A stretch of 64,000 nt of DNA from Paramyrothecium sp. XJ0827 (Eukaryota; Ascomycota; Sordariomycetes; Hypocreales; Stachybotryaceae): NCBI GenBank assembly GCA_020881915.1, contig JAJFPB010000002.1:5343001-5407000 (forward strand). The letters run 5' to 3'. Numbering within the stretch: the stretch's first letter is position 1; each line of letters opens with the position of its first letter. The notes beneath the pieces were generated by a model. The model saw nothing but the letters and a program-made list of their open reading frames with translations, had not been told where the DNA came from and searched no databases. Below are positions 57,247-64,000 of this stretch, piece after piece. Made by a program: the position numbers and the translations under genes.

Positions 57247-59472
57247 ATGGCTGACCAGGCCGTGGGATTTAGCTTCCAGGCCGACGTCGTGAACGCTGCC
57301 TCGTTGGCCCACCTCCTCACGGGCAGGGTCCTCAAGGCGATGAGCGATGGTGGAGTCGATTTCTATGCGGTTGTGGCTTCGATCTGGCTTGGCAAGCAGA
57401 TACCAATACAATCATCACTAGAAAGCTCCATCCATCAGCAAATCGCGGCTCGGCAGCAGCAGCACAATGGTTTCCTAGCCAAAGCCCTATCTATCGGATG
57501 GGGTCATTCCCAGATTCCCTGCGAAATGTCGCGGACGAAAGCAGGCACATCGGCACTGGTCTTAGTCGGCGCTCTTACTACGGGCTCATCCTACCTTATG
57601 GCTGCCCATGTGTTGTCCGAGCTGCTCAGTCTTTCCGGGTTTGAGCAAGATAAGATCCCTAACGTGGATGTTCTTCGAGTGCTAGCCTCCTACCTATCGC
57701 CTTTTGTGCAGGATCTAGGCTTCCCCAAGGTATTCCAGCACATTACAACGACGTGTATCCACCGTCTGACCCAAGCCGGCAACAATGTGCCACCTGCTCT
57801 CTCTGCTACTGGAGATGCTCCGGTCCTGGCAGGCATCATAAGACAGCTATGCATGACCAGTCAGTCCCAAGGATCAATTCATATGGTACCAAGGCAGAGG
57901 ACCGCTTGGTCGGCCGCATTTGCAAGTCATGTCCTGGGCATGTCCGTTGAGGTCCGCAACGGCGCTTGTACGCTCTGGGCTTGCGGCGGGGCGCACGGAA
58001 CGGTCATTCTGCAGCTGGACCACGACTATATAGCGTCGAATAGTGCAAAAGCCCTTGTAGGTCTTGACTTTGTAGTGGTGGACGCCCCCACGAGCCGGGG
58101 CAGCAACGTACCGCTGTTCCTAGACTATTCCCCGGGCGAGGCTTTGGCTGCCGAGCTGAGCAGGTCGAACATAACGGACCCAACTCTGCTCTCGATTCAG
58201 ATAGCAATTGCCCGGAAGTGCTTCGCGATCACTAAGAAACAACTGGTTGGAACATCTATATACCTCACCGGAGGCGATTCCGCCGACTTTGCAAGTCGGG
58301 GGCTGAACGGCAATTTTTCGAGCTCAAGTCCATTGCGCCAGACGCTCTTGGCTTTTGATATACCCGATTATGTCATTTCACTTGCAGAGATCCGCCAGCC
58401 TCAAGTCTCGGCCCATTGCACCGATAGTTCCGCAATACATGGGCTGCCATTCCTAGACCAAGATGCGCTTTCGAGGATTGGTGGAGGATGTCCCCGCTGG
58501 CTGGGGTCGATATACTTTCACCGCTGCGGCATCGTTGGGCGTATCATCAATGGATTCGCGTCTTCCATAGTCGCCCTGGCGCAATGCTCATGCAGTCTGG
58601 CAGACTTGCGGCTCCGAGCAGATGTTCTAAACGTCTCAATATCTACTCTTTGGACCATGACGGCCACCGCCCCGCCAAAAGAGGAACCCGGTAAATGGCA
58701 CGAGATGGTATCGACCGATTCTATTATGGAACATCTTGGTCAGTTGCTGTTCTCTATGGATATGACTCGTCACAAAACATTGTATGGCGCAGAGGAACTC
58801 CGGCCTACTACGCTCGGACTGAGCGGCGGCGCATACACTGTGTATTACGCTGCTTTGCAGGGAGAAGCTGCATATGATGATGACGGTCGTGTCTTGACTA
58901 TCGTCTCAGGCCGGGCCAGTGTGGGGGGTGTCTTGAAGAACTCCATTATTGAACACTACACACTTTCAGATCGTGTGACCAGACCGGAGCTCAGACTCTC
59001 ACCACCAATATTGATGGAGCTTTTGCCTGGGTCATTCATCCAGCCTCAATATTATCCAGGAAAATTCCAGATCTTCATGCAGGCGACTCTGTTAGAAAAC
59101 GCCATCCTCATCGAGACCTCTGTTGGTTCGCGTCCTCAAGATTCAATGAGTATCGAGCTTGTCTACAGCATTGACTCGTTCCTTTCCAGAGCTGTGGTCC
59201 CAGAATGCGAACATGCCATCGATGAAGCCTGGAAGGCTCCGAAATCCTACTTTTCGAGCCCCAAGTATCATCTCTCGCCTTTCAGCCCAGTTCCCAAACT
59301 GGACGGTTCAGACCGAGACGTCCTGATCTATGCGTTGAAAGGAGACAGAATTCAGCAGACTTTCCAGTTCTCACTGTTCAGAGATCGTCATGTGGTGCTG
59401 CAGCTACATTGCTGTCTCAAATGTGCCGTGAATACTGCCGGCAATTCGAAGGAGATTGTCATGGGCGGTTAG
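57247..59472 (+). CDS. Unrecognised intronless protein, 741 residues
   Basis: A single open frame of 741 codons from an ATG with a purine at -3 (ATCACCATGG) downstream of a TATA box. Composition is that of a real globular protein throughout, but I recognise no domain. Visible: no signal peptide; an N-terminal part (1-120) with MADQAVGFSFQADVVNAAS; a hydrophobic helix-rich segment around 105-135 (ALVLVGALTTGSSYLMAAH); Cys-rich patches (RKCFAI, HRCGIVG, AQCSCSL); and a beta-rich C-terminal half. One moderately hydrophobic stretch does not make a clear membrane protein. It is flanked by gene-poor DNA on the left and followed by a Zn2Cys6 regulator in the same orientation. I propose no function. 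Confidence 0.8.
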   Translation: MADQAVGFSFQADVVNAASLAHLLTGRVLKAMSDGGVDFYAVVASIWLGKQIPIQSSLESSIHQQIAARQQQHNGFLAKALSIGWGHSQIPCEMSRTKAGTSALVLVGALTTGSSYLMAAHVLSELLSLSGFEQDKIPNVDVLRVLASYLSPFVQDLGFPKVFQHITTTCIHRLTQAGNNVPPALSATGDAPVLAGIIRQLCMTSQSQGSIHMVPRQRTAWSAAFASHVLGMSVEVRNGACTLWACGGAHGTVILQLDHDYIASNSAKALVGLDFVVVDAPTSRGSNVPLFLDYSPGEALAAELSRSNITDPTLLSIQIAIARKCFAITKKQLVGTSIYLTGGDSADFASRGLNGNFSSSSPLRQTLLAFDIPDYVISLAEIRQPQVSAHCTDSSAIHGLPFLDQDALSRIGGGCPRWLGSIYFHRCGIVGRIINGFASSIVALAQCSCSLADLRLRADVLNVSISTLWTMTATAPPKEEPGKWHEMVSTDSIMEHLGQLLFSMDMTRHKTLYGAEELRPTTLGLSGGAYTVYYAALQGEAAYDDDGRVLTIVSGRASVGGVLKNSIIEHYTLSDRVTRPELRLSPPILMELLPGSFIQPQYYPGKFQIFMQATLLENAILIETSVGSRPQDSMSIELVYSIDSFLSRAVVPECEHAIDEAWKAPKSYFSSPKYHLSPFSPVPKLDGSDRDVLIYALKGDRIQQTFQFSLFRDRHVVLQLHCCLKCAVNTAGNSKEIVMGG

Positions 59473-60087
59473 GCCCCAGCTTTGCTACACATGTATTTAT
59501 ACAGGGAATATAGTGTTTTGGACATAGACGCCTCTATGATCAATGAATGTAACGAAAAAGGACTACAAGTTGGATAATAGTGAGAATGTGTAAGGGGAGG
59601 CACTGGTGGTATTGTCAGTAGAGTAAAGCCTGTAAATAACAAAGCACTTATTTACTTTATTTTCAACTTCTTTGAAGAAGACTATGTAACAAAATTTCTT
59701 CCATTGTTTATTTGGAGAAGAACGATAATCAGAGTTAGTAACTGTTAAACAAGCCATTCCATGCTTGTTCCAAAGGTACAGCATCACCTTCTCCGCTGGT
59801 GGGTTGTCAAGAAGGTCGAAGTCTGAGAGAGCTGCTCCACTCCCATTAGTGATGTGATGACTAACCGAATCGGCGATGCCTTCAAGTTCAAAAGGTCCAT
59901 CCTTCTTCCTGACCGCGCTTTTCTGGAGACTCCACAAGGGTTCGGTCCGCCTACAACTCGTTCCACGAAAGGGCGCATCACCCTTCTCATTTGCTACTCA
60001 CTGATATTTTGACTCGGCATGATCAGCGAAGGACTTCACAGCCACGTGTAACCCGACCGAAGGAGTCGATAATGGGAGCTGGCAGCC
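59473..60087. other. Intergenic region with a possible coding remnant on the minus strand
   Basis: About 615 bases between the 741-residue gene and the third regulator. On the minus strand a protein-like frame (59950-59563) can be joined through a GTGAGT...TAG intron to another open frame ending at 60002, but that frame has no ATG before it runs into the antisense of the regulator. It could be a relic or chance. Confidence 0.3.
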
Positions 60088-62120
60088 ATGGAGCCGTTCA
60101 CGATGGCTTCGCGGTTCCCGACCCGGCGCCGTGTCACGCAGGCCTGCGTCGCGTGCCGCATGCGCAAGACGAGGTGCGACGCCGCCCGTCCGCGGTGCGG
60201 CTTCTGCGCCCTGCACAACGTCGACTGCGTTTACCGCGACTCGCAGCAGCCGCGCGTCGACTACAACACGCAGGTCCTGCTCGAGCGCATCCAGCTTCTC
60301 GAGGATCGGCTCGTGTCTGACAAGTCCCTTGGCGACCGAGGCGTCGAGCAGCCGTCGCATCAACAGCGCAACGGTGATCCGCCTCTGGCTGCTGACCTCG
60401 ACGTGCAGATCCCACGGTCGCATACGGCGAATGCGAACCATGTGTATTCTTGGCCGATTGTGCGACAACTGCTCTCACAAGCGACCCCGGGCTCGCATGG
60501 ACAGAGGTACAGTGATGTGACGGACGTCTTCTTCGAGCCGCCCACCAGCGTCACCGAGTCGGCTGCCTCGTCGTGGCGGCTATACCGGGACAGCCCAAGA
60601 ACCGCAGCGCAGGATCGTCACTTGATACACGCCTATTTCTCCAAGGTTAATGTTTTCTTCCCATTGCTGTCTGCATCCGACCTGTTGAGCATTCACGAGG
60701 CAGTTGTCGCAGAAGACGCTCATCCCGAGGGCCATGGTCAAATAACCGTCCCGACAGCACAGTATGCGCTGCTCTTACTAGTCCTATGCTTGGCGTCGTT
60801 CATGGAAAATGGGAGTAATCTCGTCCAACTGGATGGGGATGACCAGCACATGCAAGATACCGGACGAGACTCCCTGTGGCTCAAGGCAAAGCTCCTTCTG
60901 GGCTCCATTTCAGCCGAGGCCACATTGGTCGCGGCCCAGTGCAGCATGCTAGCATGGTCAGTCATGTCAAGTGAATTTGTTTGATGCAAATGCTGACGTT
61001 GACTCAGTCTGTACTCGGGCGCAAGGGGAAGAATCTCCGAATCGTTCCATTGGGCTCATGCCACAGCCGTGAAATGTGAGACTCTGGCCCGCATATACAC
61101 ACAATCCTCCGCCTCGCCTACGGTGCCAGACGAATTCAGTCGCCTTTTCTGGATCGCATACATTGTGGAAGGCGATTTTGTTTCTGAGATCTCAGCAACA
61201 TTACCTTCTGGCCTCTCACGCTACGAGGATTTCATCCCTTACCCAACCATCACCACAGCCACAGGTGGCGAGGAATCAGACCCGGTACTCGCCCAGCAGG
61301 AAGAAGTTGTAGCCTTCCAGATCACCACCAACGCCTCAATTCGCCGTTTCTTGAACAGAGTCAACAGCGCCGTTTACAATGCAAAGGAGCAGCAGCGCCA
61401 GCAGTCGGATAGTGGCGCCGACCATGCGCTGTGGCTGCTGCGCGTTGCCCAGGACCTGTGGTCTCACCACGCCGCTGTTTACCGCAACTTGCCAGGCTTC
61501 CTGTTGACTAGCAATAGCAACATCGCACAGAGCCAAGCGTCGCCCAACATGTCGTCACCTACCGCACACATCACATCTTTGATGCCTCGCGGTAATGATC
61601 CTTGGAATATCCTTCGCCTCCAGGGGCGCTACTACGCGGGACAGTACATCATACACAGACCTTTTGTAGAGTATGCTCTACTGAACGCGTCGATATTCGA
61701 TACGCACCCCTGCAAAGCGCCCATCTTAGAGTGCTGCAGGGTGTGTTTCTCGGGTTGCATTGGCTTCATCCGAGTCTTTGACGTGGATCCTGCTAACAGC
61801 ATTACCTGTTTATTTGCCACAGGCATGGTGTAAGGCTCTCGTTATTCCTCTCCCAACGTTTTCTCCTCTTTTCATTTCTCATTTATATGCACTAGAGACC
61901 GGCTAATCGACATCCTAGCACGTTCACCATGACCATAATCCTAATGGTCGCCACACTCTCACCAATCTTCAAGGACATCCAGCCCGCGAACGTGGAAGAA
62001 TTCATTCGTGCAGGGATTCGCAATCTCCGCCGGTTCAGTCGAAGTGTTGGTGAATTCGCTTGGCATCTTCGCATCTTGGAACAGTTGGACGAAGCCCGGA
62101 AGCTGAGCCAAACTCCATAG
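60088..62120 (+). CDS. Zn2Cys6 transcription factor with fungal-specific TF domain
   Basis: Exons 60088-60956, 61008-61829 and 61919-62120; introns 60957-61007 and 61830-61918; 630 residues. The zinc cluster is intact with Cys at 20, 23, 30, 37, 40 and 47 (QACVACRMRKTRC then CGFC and DC). A coiled-coil-like linker (YNTQVLLERIQLLEDRL) follows, suggesting dimer formation. The middle homology region spans about 175-530 (LIHAYFSKVNVFFPLL, LYSGARGRISESFHWAH, RLFWIAYIVEGDFVSE). Unlike the other two regulators here, no intron interrupts the zinc cluster. An internal Met6 is an alternative start. Its 3' end converges with the GH5 gene 118 bases away; targets are unknown. Confidence 0.9.
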
Positions 62121-62238
62121 CCTTCCTCCTCTGCGGAATGTAGAAGTCATAATCCTGAGTTATACCGGTTGATCATAATGTACAGTAATACAGCCGTATA
62201 TCATTAAAAACCTTCTAGATCTATTTGGGATTCGTTTC

Positions 62239-64000
62239 TCAGGCAGCCACAGACACCAGCTTTGATTTTGCCGCTGCCTTTTCCTTCTCCTCTGGTGACA
62301 ACTCGAAAACACCAACCCCAGACACTGACTTGTCCGTGCTCGTCGCTACTGCTTGCGCCTCCTCGGCGATAATAACCTTGCCCTCTAATCTGGCGTCATC
62401 GGCCTTCATCGGCGCATACGTCGTCAGGATATCATTTAGCCTCTCACGCTGCTTGCAGTTCTCGTATTTCCAGCTCGCCGCCAACTCGTCCAGCTCCTCA
62501 AACGTCTTGTCCTTGAAGTAATCGGCCCACTCCGGGATCAGGTACTCGGCAAGCGTGATTCCGCGAATGCCGCGGAACACGTGCATGTGCATGCGCCATT
62601 GCCAGGGGTACTTCTTGGAGTACTGCGTGGGAATGTTGTCCTCAAACCACTTGTGAAGAGGACCGAACAGCCCATCCTGCAGGTGCGCGTCGTCGTATGC
62701 CCACGAGTCGACAGCCATATCGCGCTTCTTCTTGATGATGGGGCCGAGCAGCTTCATCCAAGCTGAGTTGGGATCAAGATAGGTCATGCCCATGACGTTG
62801 ATGTCTTTGTACGACCAGATTGACCATGCTATTAATGATTAGTCAAGAGGATTGCACCTCGTGTCATGGCGCAACATACCAATGCTCTCTGAGGTATAGA
62901 TGGCAAGCTGCTTGTCGAGCATGTCATATCGCTCATTATTATGCACTTTCCAGTCAGGATTGTATTCCTCCCGCTCATAGATGGGCCCAAATTCGCCTGA
63001 CGTAGGTTAGCACAACGAGCCATGTATGAAAATTGATTCTCCTACCATTCCAGATTGGCACGTTGTGCTTCTTCATGAACGCAACCTTGCGGTCGTACAT
63101 GCTACGGATGTACTGCTCCTGGTCCTTGTGGCCCTGGAACCGGCCAATTCGGTTCGGGAATCCAAAGCCACAGTAGTCGTGGACTGCGTATACAGAGTTA
63201 GGAAACACTGAGTCGAAACCGGTGAAATCCATGCTGAATCTATGCAAAGTGTTAGTACTGGAAAACTTTACCACAGGTTGGACGTACGTGTTTCCCTCCA
63301 TGAAGAGAATGTGATCGGGGTCGACGTCCCGAATGGCCGGAACGATGCGGTCGTAGAAAGCTAGTAGACGGGTCCACTCTGAATCTGCTGGCTCATTCAT
63401 GGGATTGTAACCAGCGACCCATGGGTTGCCCCGGTACCGTCTGGCGATGTGCTCCCACAGGTTGACCGCGCGGTCCTGGAAGTGGACGTGATCCCAGAAA
63501 GCTGCGTGTCCAGTGGGGTTATCGCAATGCCAATCTTGATTCTGACCACCAGGAAAGGCATGCAGATCCAGGATTGTGTAGATGTTGTACTTGGCGCACT
63601 TTTGGAAAGCATCAGTAAATAATCAAGGGAAGTCGGCTGGTGTTGCACGCACAATGTTAATGACACGATCGACGTGCTTGAAGCCCTCCTCCTTGATCTG
63701 GAAGGGCTTCATGTCGTCCTCAAAGTGGCGATAATTCAGACACAGGCGCAGGCAATTGAAGCCCAGTGAGCTCAAGAACTCGGCGTCCTTCTCGGTGAAG
63801 AAGTACTCCAGAAAACGGTCAAAGAAGAAGTCGCGCTTCTCGCGGCCTAGGACCTTGAGCAGGGCAGCGCGGATCTGATGTTCGCGACCGGGAAATCCAT
63901 TCATGAAGTTCTCCATGAGCATCCAGCCGCCGAGCGCAGTCTGTCATTGCATTTAGCGTCAGCAACATGATCCAACAATCGCCATGGGTATTTACTTACA
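62239..64000 (-). CDS. GH5-family glycoside hydrolase (5' end beyond the window)
   Basis: Retaining glycosidase of family GH5, of the fungal exo-beta-1,3-glucanase-like or cellulase-like type. Exons seen: 63940-63653, 63598-63288, 63239-63046, 62996-62880 and 62828-62239, giving 499 residues to the stop. At the right edge the base at 64000 is the last of an exon followed by a GTAAGT donor, so exon 1 with start and any signal peptide lies outside. Visible: ALGGWMLMENFMNG, FNCLRLCLNYRHFE, ILDLHAFPGGQNQDWH, the acid/base Glu in NPMNEPAD, VHDYCGFG, the nucleophile Glu in WNGEFGPIYE, and AWSIWSYKD. The C-terminus extends about 180 residues past the barrel. No carbohydrate-binding module is seen. 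Confidence 0.9.

Noticed and set aside
1..64000. CRISPR arrays, rRNA genes and complete transposable elements
   Set aside because: None seen; only short tandem repeats and homopolymer or purine tracts are present.

Overview
This window is chromosomal DNA of a filamentous ascomycete (Pezizomycotina). The evidence is many short GT-AG introns of about 45-80 bases, three Zn2Cys6 transcription factors, a HET-domain protein, an NLR-type STAND protein, an RTA1-like protein, a PTH11-type receptor and a plant-associated secretome (an NLP, an AA9 LPMO, a GH5 enzyme and small Cys-containing secreted proteins). No species is assigned. Exon structures were built by hand from splice signals, and each joined multi-exon model stays in frame. 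Twenty protein genes are modelled with reasonable confidence: eighteen complete, one entering from beyond the right edge, and one interrupted by a stop. A fragment at the left edge and one tRNA-Glu(CTC) complete the list.

Layout. 0-5 kb: tail of an unknown gene, an aspartate aminotransferase interrupted by an in-frame TAA and carrying a Thr-Asn-Gly repeat tail, and an epoxide hydrolase. 5-18 kb: an NLP necrosis-inducing protein, a hybrid histidine kinase whose receiver domain is cut by an in-frame TAG, an RTA1-like membrane protein, and a seven-exon Zn2Cys6 regulator. 19-21.5 kb: two small secreted proteins. 22.9-25.3 kb: an intronless HET-domain protein.

25.5-34 kb looks like a small metabolic cluster: a PLP-dependent D-serine dehydratase/D-threonine aldolase-like enzyme, an APC amino-acid permease, a P450 divergent from the permease, and a Zn2Cys6 regulator. 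34.8-42.5 kb holds the most striking pair: a nine-exon AAA+ ATPase divergent from a 1387-residue NLR (alpha/beta hydrolase, NACHT, ankyrin repeats) across about 480 bases. With the HET gene 13 kb away this suggests an allorecognition or innate-immunity neighbourhood.

42.7-64 kb: tRNA-Glu, an MFS transporter, an AA9 LPMO, a PTH11-like receptor, a small secreted protein, an unrecognised 741-residue intronless protein, a third Zn2Cys6 regulator, and a GH5 glycoside hydrolase whose 5' end lies beyond the window. Long gene-poor stretches (6.4-9.0, 47.4-50.8 and 54.1-57.2 kb) separate these blocks. Two genes with single in-frame stops of the CAA-to-TAA / CAG-to-TAG kind lie in the left 13 kb.
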